Below are positions 32,831-39,781 of a stretch of DNA of 47,861 bases, in pieces (the stretch's first letter is position 1; each line of letters opens with the position of its first letter). The DNA is taken from positions 1 through 47,861 of the forward strand of contig JAFGMV010000037.1 in NCBI GenBank assembly GCA_016927315.1, read 5' to 3'. Made by a program: the position numbers and the translations under genes. The stretch is from Anaerolineales bacterium. GTDB lineage: Bacteria; Chloroflexota; Anaerolineae; Anaerolineales; Villigracilaceae. The notes beneath the pieces were generated by a model. It had not been told where the DNA came from and searched no databases. It worked only from the letters and a program-made list of their open reading frames with translations.

Positions 32831-33283
32831 TTAATCTGGCAGTGCAGGTTTTGATGAGAGGTCCAGGGCAGAGAACCGTTGGTTATTGGCTTCGGCATCC
32901 TGAAGTTGAAGCACCTGTTCATTCCAAAGTTCGGGCGTCCAGATTTCAAAGTACTCTCCCTGACCAGCAATGACTGCTTCGCTGTCTAATCCGATAAACT
33001 CACGCAGGTTAGGCGATATGTTGATGCGGCCGACTTTATCGGGTTCGATCACGTAGGCGTTCGCCAGGATCAATCGGCGTAGTTGTCTGGCGATCGGATC
33101 GGTCAGGTTCATTGCATTGATGCGCTTGTAGACTTCTTCAAAATAGGAGTCTGTCATCACCATCAGACAACGGTCAAAGCCCTGGGTAATGTAAGCCCCG
33201 CCTTCCAGCAACTCACGGAAGCGCGCCGGAACAGTCAGGCGGCCTTTATCATCCAGTGAGTGTTGGTATTGACCTAGGAACAT
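32831..33283 (-). CDS. mraZ: Transcriptional regulator MraZ
   Basis: A 150-residue protein with two AbrB-like SpoVT domains: the first begins MFLGQYQHSLDDKGRLTVPARFRELL, the second contains VGRINISPNLREFIGLDSEAVIAG. Each carries the DxxGR-type motif (DDKGRL, DKVGRI). MraZ forms a ring and binds TGGG-type repeats upstream of its own gene, repressing the dcw operon. The ATG at 33283 has GGAGAG upstream and matches the universal N-terminus; an in-frame TTG at 33385 would start within the promoter. First gene of the cluster. Confidence 0.95.
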   Translation of the reverse strand: MFLGQYQHSLDDKGRLTVPARFRELLEGGAYITQGFDRCLMVMTDSYFEEVYKRINAMNLTDPIARQLRRLILANAYVIEPDKVGRINISPNLREFIGLDSEAVIAGQGEYFEIWTPELWNEQVLQLQDAEANNQRFSALDLSSKPALPD

Positions 33284-33310
33284 TTGTTCTGTCTCTCCAT
33301 TAACTGGTGA

Positions 33311-33385
33311 ACGCCGGGTCTCCCGGCGTCCTCCACTTTCTACCACTTTCTCCCACATTATACAGTCTTTACAGGGTGAAGGCAA
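33311..33385 (-). promoter_or_regulatory. dcw promoter, MraZ operator and leader hairpin
   Basis: On the minus strand TTGCCT (33385-33380), 17 bp and a perfect TATAAT (33362-33357) form the promoter. Immediately downstream, overlapping the predicted start, are three direct repeats with a 10-bp period: GTGGGAGAAA (33356-33347), GTGGTAGAAA (33346-33337) and GTGGAGGA (33336-33329). This is the known layout of MraZ boxes. A perfect 8-bp hairpin, CGCCGGG-type stem at 33311-33329 with a 3-nt loop, follows in the leader before the mraZ ribosome-binding site. Confidence 0.88.
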
Positions 33386-33415
33386 GTAGTACCAATGGAC
33401 ATATGCGCAATTACC

Positions 33416-34312
33416 ATGAAAATGACCATACAGAATGCTTACAATTGGATAGATTATGAGCTATTAGATACTGGGAATGGCCTGAAATTGGAACGTTTCG
33501 GGCCATATGGTTTTATTCGACCTGAAGTACAGGCTATGTGGAGCCCGACCTTATCTCAGAGCGACTGGCAGCGGGCGGATGCGGTTTTTCAGCCAACTGG
33601 TGAGGAAAGCGGCGGGCATTGGGATTTTCAAAAGAAAGTGCCTGTAAAGTGGCAGATGGCTTATCCACTTCTGGGGAGTGAAGAAGAAATCCGTTTTTGG
33701 GCACAGACGACTCCCGGCCGCCATCTTGGACTTTTTCCCGAGTGCGCAGCGCATTGGGATTGGGCTGCAGAAGTGATCCAGAATGCCGGGCGCCCGGTCA
33801 AGATCCTGAATCTATTTGGTTACACAGGCCTGGCGACGTTATCAGCGGCGGCTGCCGGGGCGCATGTGACTCATGTCGATGCTTCTAAAAAGGCTGTGAC
33901 CTGGGCGCGGGAGAACCAGATATTGTCTGGCCTGGACGAAAAACCTGTGCGCTGGCTGGTCGAGGATGCCTTGAAGTTCGTTCTGAGAGAAGGACGACGC
34001 GGTAATACTTATGATGGGATCCTGATTGACCCGCCTAAATTCGGGCGCGGACCGAAAGGCGAGGTTTGGGAAGTCTATAAGTCCCTGCCGGCCCTGATGG
34101 CCGCCTGCCGGAAGATCTTGAGCCAGCAGCCGCTTTTTTTTGTAGTCACTGTGTATGCAGTTAAAGCCTCCGCACTGCATATTTACCAGGTCCTGGATGA
34201 GACCCTGCAGGGTTTTGAAGGCAGTCTGGATTGTGGTGAACTTGTAACTGTTGAGAAGAGCGCCGGGCGTTTGCTTTCGCAGGCGGTTTATGCCAGGTGG
34301 CAAGCAGGGTAA
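33416..34312 (+). CDS. Class I SAM-dependent rRNA methyltransferase (RlmI-like, no PUA domain)
   Basis: A 298-residue methyltransferase with SAM loop ILNLFGYTGLATLSAAAAGA, acidic loop HVDASKKAVTWARENQ, catalytic LIDPPKFGRGPKGEVW and the C-terminal FFVVTVYAVKAS. It is related to RlmI but has no PUA domain; the N-terminal 110 residues are a family-specific beta domain (LERFGPYGFIRPEVQAMW). Substrate is probably rRNA but not established. It is divergent from mraZ, the two start regions being only about 130 bp apart, so the plus-strand promoter must overlap the mraZ promoter. ATG 33416 or 33422 is preferred over 33395. Confidence 0.82.
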   Translation: MKMTIQNAYNWIDYELLDTGNGLKLERFGPYGFIRPEVQAMWSPTLSQSDWQRADAVFQPTGEESGGHWDFQKKVPVKWQMAYPLLGSEEEIRFWAQTTPGRHLGLFPECAAHWDWAAEVIQNAGRPVKILNLFGYTGLATLSAAAAGAHVTHVDASKKAVTWARENQILSGLDEKPVRWLVEDALKFVLREGRRGNTYDGILIDPPKFGRGPKGEVWEVYKSLPALMAACRKILSQQPLFFVVTVYAVKASALHIYQVLDETLQGFEGSLDCGELVTVEKSAGRLLSQAVYARWQAG

Positions 34313-34321
34313 GGAGCTGGC

Positions 34322-35476
34322 ATGAAGCGAATTCGAACACTGGTGTTATCCGGTGGGGGTGGCCGAGGGGCTTTCCACGCTGGTGTTTATAAGTTCTTAA
34401 CCGAAGCAGGCAAAACCGGCCTGGATAAGGATCATTCCGGTGTCTGGGATCCCCAGGTTGTGGTAGGAACTTCAATCGGGGCAGTCAATGGCGCGGCAAT
34501 CGTTCAGGGGATATCTGCCGAAGCGCTTGAAACGATCTGGTTGGGTTTACGGGAGCACGATATCCAGGGCTTGCCGCCGGGGATGCAATTTGTCTCGCGC
34601 TGGATCGCACGACGGGCGTTCAGGGAAATTATTGGTGTGAGACTCCCCCGGGTCCCGTCCGACCTGGCGACCTCACCTGCCCCGGATCATTTCTGGCCGC
34701 CGCTGCCGCTGCTGCCGAAATGGCTGGGCGAACGCCTGATTGGGCGCTGGATCAATCTGCTGGATACCGGCCCTCTCAAGAGAACCCTGCAAGATCGGAT
34801 GCACTTTGATGCCCAAAGGATTGCCGAAAGCCAGAAAACCCTGCTGATTGCAGCTACAAAAGTTCAGACCGGGGAACGGGTCATATTCTGCAATCGGCAG
34901 TTGCTGCACAGACAGACTGGTGAAACCCGCCAGGATGTAGTCGCTGGGATTACCCTGGATCGTGTCCTGGCCAGCTGCAGCATTCCCCTCGTTTATCCAT
35001 GGACCTATGACCCCGAAACGAAAGCCCATTATTGGGATGGAGCGGTGGTCGCCAATACGCCTCTGGGGGCGGCATTGGACGCTGTCTGGGAGGAACCGAT
35101 TGAAGCGCCGGTCGAAGTCGTGGTGGTCTTGATGACCCCCTGGTGGCCATCCGATGGAGATGTCCCGCCAATGGCCAGGGAACTGCCCGAGTCGTTTGGA
35201 GATGCCCTGACCTGGACCCTGGATTGGGCTCTGCTGGCCTCTTTCCGGGAACGATTGCGGCTGATCAATGCGTACAATCGTTTTGCCGAACAGGAAAGGG
35301 CCGAAGGACGTAAGCCATATCGTTACCGGCAGGTTAAGGTGGTGGTCGTCGCCCCGGACGATTTCCTGCCGGCTGCGCGTATCCTTGATTACGATGAAGT
35401 CTCGGGGCCGTTAATAGAAATGGGGTACCAGGCTGCCAGGAAAGCTTTCGTAGAACATTTTGGGGACAACCATTAA
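34322..35476 (+). CDS. Patatin-like phospholipase
   Basis: A 384-residue patatin family acyl hydrolase. The oxyanion loop is LSGGGGRGAFHAGVY at the N-terminus, the nucleophile elbow GTSIG (Ser at about residue 50), and the catalytic Asp is in YWDGAVVANTPL (about residue 240). The family cleaves phospholipids or neutral lipids. No signal peptide is visible. Its start lies 10 bp after the methyltransferase, so the two share a transcript. It is convergent with arsN2, the two reading frames overlapping by 4 nt at their stops. Confidence 0.88.
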   Translation: MKRIRTLVLSGGGGRGAFHAGVYKFLTEAGKTGLDKDHSGVWDPQVVVGTSIGAVNGAAIVQGISAEALETIWLGLREHDIQGLPPGMQFVSRWIARRAFREIIGVRLPRVPSDLATSPAPDHFWPPLPLLPKWLGERLIGRWINLLDTGPLKRTLQDRMHFDAQRIAESQKTLLIAATKVQTGERVIFCNRQLLHRQTGETRQDVVAGITLDRVLASCSIPLVYPWTYDPETKAHYWDGAVVANTPLGAALDAVWEEPIEAPVEVVVVLMTPWWPSDGDVPPMARELPESFGDALTWTLDWALLASFRERLRLINAYNRFAEQERAEGRKPYRYRQVKVVVVAPDDFLPAARILDYDEVSGPLIEMGYQAARKAFVEHFGDNH

Positions 35477-35910
35477 AGTTTCCTGACCATGCAGACCGCC
35501 GTTGCCGGGCAAATGGATGTAAATTCCTTGGTTGCCCGGATCTCGTCAGGGGCCGACCCGCGTTCACAGAGCCCGAAACCAAACTTCGGGAAGAATCCGG
35601 CTGCCGTGGTGGTCAATAGGAATAGTTCTTTCAGGCCCAGGGTGCGGGCCGTTTCCAGGATCTGTGCCGTCAGCAGCCGGCCAAGGTTCTGTCCCCGGTA
35701 GTCTGGGTGCACCACCAGGGATCTCAACAAGCCCGTGGATCGATAAACTTCCAGGCCAACAGCGCCAATAACCTTTTCACCAACCCTGGCGGTCAGGAAA
35801 TGTTCCAGGTGATCGGCGAAATCCTGGTGGGGGAGGCCGGCAGCCTGCAGCAGGGTCTGGATAGCTGTGCTTTCGGCAGGCAATGCAGGTGAGACAGAAA
35901 TATTTTCCAT
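35473..35910 (-). CDS. arsN2: GNAT acetyltransferase, ArsN2 type
   Basis: A 145-residue GNAT protein. The acetyl-CoA loop is DYRGQNLGRLLTAQ, preceded by GAVGLEVYRSTGLLRSLVV, and the C-terminus has LLTTTAAGFFPKFGFGLCER and IRATKEFTSICPATAVCM. The last two segments match the arsenic-operon GNAT group called ArsN2. Some ArsN proteins acetylate organoarsenicals such as arsinothricin; whether this one does is unknown. It starts by one-base overlap (TAATG) with the UbiG-like gene and is the last gene of the ars operon. Confidence 0.82.
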   Translation of the reverse strand: MENISVSPALPAESTAIQTLLQAAGLPHQDFADHLEHFLTARVGEKVIGAVGLEVYRSTGLLRSLVVHPDYRGQNLGRLLTAQILETARTLGLKELFLLTTTAAGFFPKFGFGLCERGSAPDEIRATKEFTSICPATAVCMVRKL

Positions 35911-36698
35911 TATGAGTACCCTGCTTTTCTGGCATATCCCAGGTAATTCAATGAAAAATCCGGTGCGTGTTTGAGCGCCAGACTACGGCCCAGTTCGGCT
36001 ACTGTGGTTCTGCCCAGTTTATGGCGCAGCACTTCCCAAAGGATCGACCAGGGATTACCGGTCATTACGCTGCCGCTCATTCCCTCCAACTGCATCCCGT
36101 GTGCTTCGATCGCCTGGCTAAGTTCTTCGGGTGTAATGAACATTTCCCAGACATGGGCGCCGGGCGGGAAAAGCTTTGTCAGCGGGTTTTCCTGCAGCCC
36201 GTCAATAAAGGCTGCCTGGCTGCGTGTGGTACGGTTGATGGTATCGAAGAAAAACAAGCCGCCGGGTTTGATTACCCGGGAGGCTTCTGCGATGACCTTT
36301 CGCCAGTCCCGGATGTGTTCCAGGACATCACAGCAGCTGACCACCTCGAAGCTGCTGCTGTCAAATTCAAGGTTTTCGGCGGCGCCCAGGCGGTAGTCGA
36401 TGGACAGGTTTCCTTTATCTGCATGCGCCCGGGCCGCTTCCAGGGATCTTTCTGCCAGGTCAATCCCGGTAACCCGGCAGCCCAGTCTGGCAAATTCTTC
36501 CGCCAGCACGCCCCCGCCGCAGCCGATATCCAGCAGGCGCAGCCTCACCAGATCGAGCCCGAAGTGTTTGTGAAGCGCCTCGGCAAAATAGGGTACCCGC
36601 CAGGGGTTGACCATCACTTTCAGCAGGTGCAGCTTGCCGTTCTCGTCCCACCAGGCGTCTGCCAGTTCGTTGTACATCTGGTTGTTGATTGCTTTCAT
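35910..36698 (-). CDS. UbiG-like SAM-dependent methyltransferase in the arsenic operon
   Basis: A 262-residue class I methyltransferase. SAM motif LLDIGCGGGVLAEEFARLG (about residue 55), acidic loop GIDLAERSLEAARAHA, post-motif VVSCCDVLEHIRDW, and IKPGGLFFFDTINRT, with the N-terminal YNELADAWWDENGKLHLL typical of UbiG. UbiG O-methylates ubiquinone intermediates, but no other quinone gene is near. Its position between arsM and arsN2, in the same direction, suggests a substrate produced by the ars pathway. This is inference; horizontal assembly of the operon is an alternative. Confidence 0.78.
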   Translation of the reverse strand: MKAINNQMYNELADAWWDENGKLHLLKVMVNPWRVPYFAEALHKHFGLDLVRLRLLDIGCGGGVLAEEFARLGCRVTGIDLAERSLEAARAHADKGNLSIDYRLGAAENLEFDSSSFEVVSCCDVLEHIRDWRKVIAEASRVIKPGGLFFFDTINRTTRSQAAFIDGLQENPLTKLFPPGAHVWEMFITPEELSQAIEAHGMQLEGMSGSVMTGNPWSILWEVLRHKLGRTTVAELGRSLALKHAPDFSLNYLGYARKAGYS

Positions 36699-36777
36699 TT
36701 ATGTCTCCTGGTGATCAAGTAGGATGGTGTTGAACTGGCGAGTAGAGTTTGAGGGCTAATTATATTCCTGGTTCAGC

Positions 36778-37584
36778 TTATTCCTCGGGTTTATAAGCGC
36801 TGATCCTGGCGCTGAAAACGGTTTTTGTCAGCATCTCCTGTGGTATGGTGTCTGGGTCGATAGATCTTTCCGGTTCGGTGACGGCCTCATTGACAGTTTC
36901 CGGATCGAAGTAGACCGGGATGATTTCGATGTTTGTGAAACCCACCTCTTCAAGCACGGCAGTGTATTCGTTGATATCCAGGGCGCCGGCGACGCACTCT
37001 GCCCAGGCGGCCAGGCTCTCTTTGATCTCTTTTGGCAGTGGCCCCTGTGTCACGATATCCGAGATGGCCAGTTTGCCGCCAGGAGTGAGTACCCGGAAGG
37101 CCTCTGTCAAGACTTCGTGCTTATCAGGCGCCAGGTTGATGACGCAGTTGGAAATGATCACATCGACGGTGTTCTCTTTGACGGGCAGGGCTTCCAGGGT
37201 TCCGTGGCGGAACTCGACGTTTTCCAGGCGCAGGCGGTCTGCACTGGCGCGTGCTTTTTCAATCATTTCGGGGGTCATATCGATGCCGATAATCTGCCCG
37301 GTTGGGCCAACTTTTTTTGCAGCCAGGAAGCAGTCCAGGCCGCCGCCTGAACCGAGATCCAAAACTGTCTGGCCGGCTTCCAGACAGGCCAGGGTGATTG
37401 GGTCGCCGCAGCCCAGGCTGAAGTCGGCAATATCCTCCGGTACATCTGCTAGCAGGTCTTCTGGGTAAATGACGTTTTTCGTTTTGCAGCACTGTGCTGA
37501 GCTGCAGCAGGAATCGGTATTGCGGGCACGTTCGGCGTAATAATCACGAACAGTATCATGAAGTTTGTCTGGTGCTTGCGACAT
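36778..37584 (-). CDS. arsM: Arsenite S-adenosylmethionine methyltransferase
   Basis: A 268-residue ArsM enzyme. It has a cysteine-rich N-terminus (CCSSAQCCKTK), then IADFSLGCGDPITLACL, the SAM loop VLDLGSGGGLDCFLAAKKVG, and the conserved cysteines in SLGCGDP, IISNCVINLAPDK and WAECVAGAL that bind As(III). It methylates arsenite stepwise to volatile or less toxic species. ATG 37584 with AGGAG upstream is chosen over an in-frame TTG at 37629, which falls in the operator. No arsenite efflux gene (acr3 or arsB) is seen. Confidence 0.93.
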   Translation of the reverse strand: MSQAPDKLHDTVRDYYAERARNTDSCCSSAQCCKTKNVIYPEDLLADVPEDIADFSLGCGDPITLACLEAGQTVLDLGSGGGLDCFLAAKKVGPTGQIIGIDMTPEMIEKARASADRLRLENVEFRHGTLEALPVKENTVDVIISNCVINLAPDKHEVLTEAFRVLTPGGKLAISDIVTQGPLPKEIKESLAAWAECVAGALDINEYTAVLEEVGFTNIEIIPVYFDPETVNEAVTEPERSIDPDTIPQEMLTKTVFSARISAYKPEE

Positions 37585-37601
37585 CGTATTTCTCCTATTA
37601 A

Positions 37602-37617
37602 ATAGATGTTTGTCTAT
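37602..37617. promoter_or_regulatory. Third ArsR-type dyad, between arsR and arsM
   Basis: ATAGA-TGTTTG-TCTAT resembles the two dyads in the arsR promoter (arms ATAGAT/ATCTAT). It sits about 20 bp before the arsM start and overlaps a weak internal promoter-like sequence TTGAGC...TATTTA on the minus strand, suggesting ArsR also controls arsM directly. Confidence 0.5.
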
Positions 37618-37662
37618 ATATTTGCTCAAAAGTAACGGCCTGCAGCAGCAGACCGCATCCCT

Positions 37663-37992
37663 TTATTTTGAAACAGGTTCAGTTTCCAGCGCCTTTTTCA
37701 GTTTCCCGGTGGTTTCTGTTTGCGGGGCCAGCCTGATCATCAACTGCCCGCAGCAGAAAGCTACCCGTTCCTGGTTGAGCGAGTAAAAAGTTTGTTTCCC
37801 CTCTGCACGTGTTTCCACCAGTCCGATTTCACGTAGACAGGCCAGGTGATGGGAGATGGTCGGCTGGGATACATCCAGCTGTGCAACGATCTCCGAAACC
37901 GTGATTTCGGTACAGCAGCACAACTGCATGATTTTCTGCCGGGTTTTATCCGCCAGCGCTTTTGCAAAGAGGACGGGATCAGGATCATTCAT
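37663..37992 (-). CDS. arsR: ArsR-family arsenic-responsive repressor
   Basis: A 109-residue winged-helix repressor: KALADKTRQKIMQLCCC, recognition helix region VSQPTISHHLACLREIGLV and wing RAEGKQTFYSL. Three consecutive cysteines (QLCCCTE, about residues 24-26) occupy the alpha-3 region used by As(III)-binding ArsR, and a second pair is in AFCCGQL near the C-terminus. In the family, binding of arsenite releases DNA. The start at 37992 falls inside one operator dyad and has no clear ribosome-binding site, so the mRNA leader is very short. First gene of the ars operon. Confidence 0.92.
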   Translation of the reverse strand: MNDPDPVLFAKALADKTRQKIMQLCCCTEITVSEIVAQLDVSQPTISHHLACLREIGLVETRAEGKQTFYSLNQERVAFCCGQLMIRLAPQTETTGKLKKALETEPVSK

Positions 37993-38039
37993 AGATAGTC
38001 ATCTATTTGAGATTATATCGATAATTATCTATTTGTCAA
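37991..38039 (-). promoter_or_regulatory. arsR promoter with two ArsR operator dyads
   Basis: On the minus strand: TTGACA (38039-38034), 16 bp, TATAAT (38017-38012), a near-consensus promoter. Operator 1, ATCGAT-AATT-ATCTAT (38017-38032), occupies the spacer; operator 2, ATAGAT-AGTC-ATCTAT (37991-38006), a perfect dyad, lies over the predicted start and the arsR start codon. The two dyads are centred 26 bp apart. This is a classic autorepressed layout. Confidence 0.8.
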
Positions 38040-38286
38040 TAGAATACAGCGAAATGATCTGGGATGCAAATTCAGCGATGCTCTCCAGCAGGGGCAGCGG
38101 CGATACCACCCGGACAGTCCGGCTCAGGCCAAGCAGGTGTGTGCGGGCCTGTTCGTCTGGTGCTCCCTGGAGGACTGCATGCCGGTCCTGAAAGACGCGT
38201 AAAAGATATGGCTGCAGTACCGGGGCGGCCAGCGCCTGCACATGAAAGGCAGGCAGGTCGAAGTCTTCCGGGAGGGCTGTATGGCG
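38029..38286 (-). pseudogene. WYL-domain regulator, C-terminal remnant
   Basis: On the minus strand an in-frame stretch of about 85 codons reads RHTALPEDFDLPAF, then HVQALAAPVLQPYLLRVFQD, and ends TVRVVSPLPLLESIAEFASQ with a stop at 38029-38031. This is the C-terminal WCX part of WYL-type transcription regulators (wLL.G..V.V..P..L...I pattern). The helix-turn-helix and the WYL domain are missing: the frame hits a stop at 38287-38289, where unrelated sequence begins. The arsR promoter lies over its last codons. Confidence 0.55.
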
Positions 38287-38510
38287 TCACACGCTGTGAG
38301 GTGGAAAACCCCTGGGAGGATATCCCGGCTGCCTGGAAAACACTGGTGGCATGGCGGGAGAACAGTAAATATGGCCACGGCGCCCACCAGTGGCTGGAAG
38401 AACACCTGACCATCCCGGGCGCCGGCAAAAGTTTCGTGCTGGATCTGTTCCTGACGGTCAGTGAGTGGCGACTCCCCCCGGCTGGTCTCAGCCAGCCGGA
38501 CAATCAATAA
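38283..38510 (+). pseudogene. Effector-binding (GyrI-like) protein, C-terminal remnant
   Basis: On the plus strand the last 70 codons of a longer open frame read CEVENPWEDIPAAWKTLVAW, then NSKYGHGAHQWLEEHL and SFVLDLFLTVSE. This resembles the C-terminal half of GyrI-like/AraC-effector domains that end in LDL(Y/F)LP. The upstream part of the frame is low-complexity shadow of the WYL remnant, so only the C-terminus survives. The family assignment is from pattern only. Confidence 0.45.
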
Positions 38511-38573
38511 GAAAACCCTGCTTTTGATGCAGCCGCACGGGGCAGGATTTCAACCGCCCGGCGCTCGTTTCAG

Positions 38574-38651
38574 ATTTACGGCGGTTAATTAAAAATTTAC
38601 GGCGGTAAAATGGTAATTTACCGCCGTAAATTCTATTTTTACCGCCGTTAT
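38574..38651. repeat. Four-unit dyad array with exact 21-bp spacing
   Basis: Cores ACGGCGGT at 38578-38585 and 38599-38606, then the inverted core ACCGCCGT at 38620-38627 and 38641-38648. Core centres are exactly 21 bp apart. Each unit is itself a dyad of the type TTTAC-GGCG-GTAAA (perfect arms in units 2 and 3). Units 2 and 3 together form a 16-bp perfect inverted repeat, AATTTACGGCGGTAAA and its complement, with a 7-nt loop. Surroundings are A/T-rich. No complete gene lies within 450 bp on either side. Confidence 0.85.
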
Positions 38652-38805
38652 TTAAAAAAAGATAATGATCCGTTGGGGAAAAGACAGGATATATTTTCGA
38701 ACAGGTCCTATCTGTTTATTAAAACACCGTAGTGAAGCGGAAAACAGGACAGGCGGGAATGTTTGCTTCACGGTATCTGTTGGCGAACGGGTCCTGAAGA
38801 AATGT

Positions 38806-38948
38806 TCAACTCCCGTCCTGTGAGACCGACAGGATCCGGTCGATCTTGGCCATTTGTTCAACGGTCAGGGGGCCAAACTGCATAGCCTTACCGTTCTCCT
38901 CCGCCTGGGCGGCTGTCTTGACGCCCGGGAACCATTGGGTTCATTCTT
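38806..38948 (-). pseudogene. Aldo/keto reductase, C-terminal remnant
   Basis: On the minus strand a 46-codon stretch reads FPGVKTAAQAEENGKAMQFG then PLTVEQMAKIDRILSVS and a stop at 38806-38808. This is the typical C-terminal IPG.k...Q..eN..a......s.ee...i end of aldo/keto reductases. The rest of the (beta/alpha)8 barrel is absent, with a stop just upstream, so it is a remnant. Confidence 0.65.
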
Positions 38949-39105
38949 TTCTCCGGTTGTGAGGTTGTGACCGTGACGGCGATCGATACTGTTCACGAAC
39001 AGCGCCAGGGCTCTGTGGATATCCGGGGGGCGTGAAGGATCTCCACTCCGGCATGGTTTTCCAGGCGCTGCGTCGCCGCAGCCTGGCTCCCCAACAGGAC
39101 CCCGG
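38949..39105. other. Gap with further unrecognised coding debris
   Basis: The minus strand has a short open stretch VLLGSQAAATQRLENHAGVE followed by LHAPRIS and a stop. It may be another decayed gene, but I cannot assign it. No regulatory signal is clear. Confidence 0.25.
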
Positions 39106-39504
39106 TTAGATGCGTTCGATGATTACTTTCTCCGGTTCGATCCTAAACTCCCAGTACCCCAAATCTTCGACCTTATAAACCAGCCGCAGGTATTCGGAAG
39201 TACGTTCAATCTCCTCCAGTTTCATCCCGCGTTGGGGACCAAAGGTCAAAATGTCCGGGTCCCAGCTGCCCTGTTCTGTGGGATGATAGCCGGCGGGCGG
39301 CTCATAGAACTGTTTGATGGCGGTCTCATCCAGCAGCAGGCGCAGGATAGCCTCCGGGGCGTCCATGGTCCACAACAGGCTGGCGGCGGCCTGGTCGTTG
39401 ATCGCCTGGATGCGTTCTTCTTCAGTTAACTCCCATTGTACCGGGGACCAGATAGCAGGCAGGTCGTCGACATACATGGTCAGGGGGTCTATGACAGATG
39501 GCAT
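39106..39504 (-). CDS. Uncharacterised 132-residue soluble protein
   Basis: I do not recognise this family. The protein is soluble and acidic, with no signal peptide or cysteine motif. It starts MPSVIDPLTMYVDDLP, has a helical stretch ELTEEERIQAINDQAAASLL and a C-terminal beta-rich part (LRLVYKVEDLGYWEFRIEPE). AAGGAGAG at 4-5 bp before ATG 39504 and a good promoter 27 bp further upstream support a real, monocistronic gene. It is the only intact gene in the 38.0-39.8 kb debris region. Confidence 0.65.
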   Translation of the reverse strand: MPSVIDPLTMYVDDLPAIWSPVQWELTEEERIQAINDQAAASLLWTMDAPEAILRLLLDETAIKQFYEPPAGYHPTEQGSWDPDILTFGPQRGMKLEEIERTSEYLRLVYKVEDLGYWEFRIEPEKVIIERI

Positions 39505-39530
39505 TGTCTCTCCTTGGTACCGTTTCGGGT

Positions 39531-39560
39531 ATTATACTCGCATGCCTGGAGGCCTGTCAC
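39531..39560 (-). promoter_or_regulatory. Promoter of the 132-residue hypothetical gene
   Basis: GTGACA (39560-39555), 18 bp and a perfect TATAAT (39536-39531) on the minus strand. The expected start lies about 20 bp before the start codon, leaving room for the AAGGAG site. The stretch 39561-39781 between this and the SorC gene shows no supported gene. Confidence 0.6.
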
Positions 39561-39781
39561 CGTGCGGCTGTCAGGCGGCTGGAAGGAGCCCGGGCAGGAC
39601 GGGTCTGTGTGGAGGAACTGTTAGACCAGATGGAACTGCACAGCCGGAAAGCAGTCGTTTACCGGCGAAAACATTTCAGGGCAAAGAACCATTCTGGTAA
39701 GCGGCTATAGGGGTTGATAACAATAAACGGTTACGAATATAATCGAGTTGAAGTTTTTAATCTCTTGTGTTGATCGTAAAA

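Noticed and set aside
38574..38651. CRISPR array
   Set aside because: Repeats are only 14 bp, spacers about 7 bp, and two of four units are inverted; no cas gene is near.
38652..38861. 69-codon minus-strand frame near the dyad array
   Set aside because: Low-complexity product in a different frame from the aldo/keto reductase remnant; no ribosome-binding site.
39498..39710. Plus-strand frame between the hypothetical gene and sorC
   Set aside because: It runs through the promoter of the divergent gene, has no ribosome-binding site and no recognised family.
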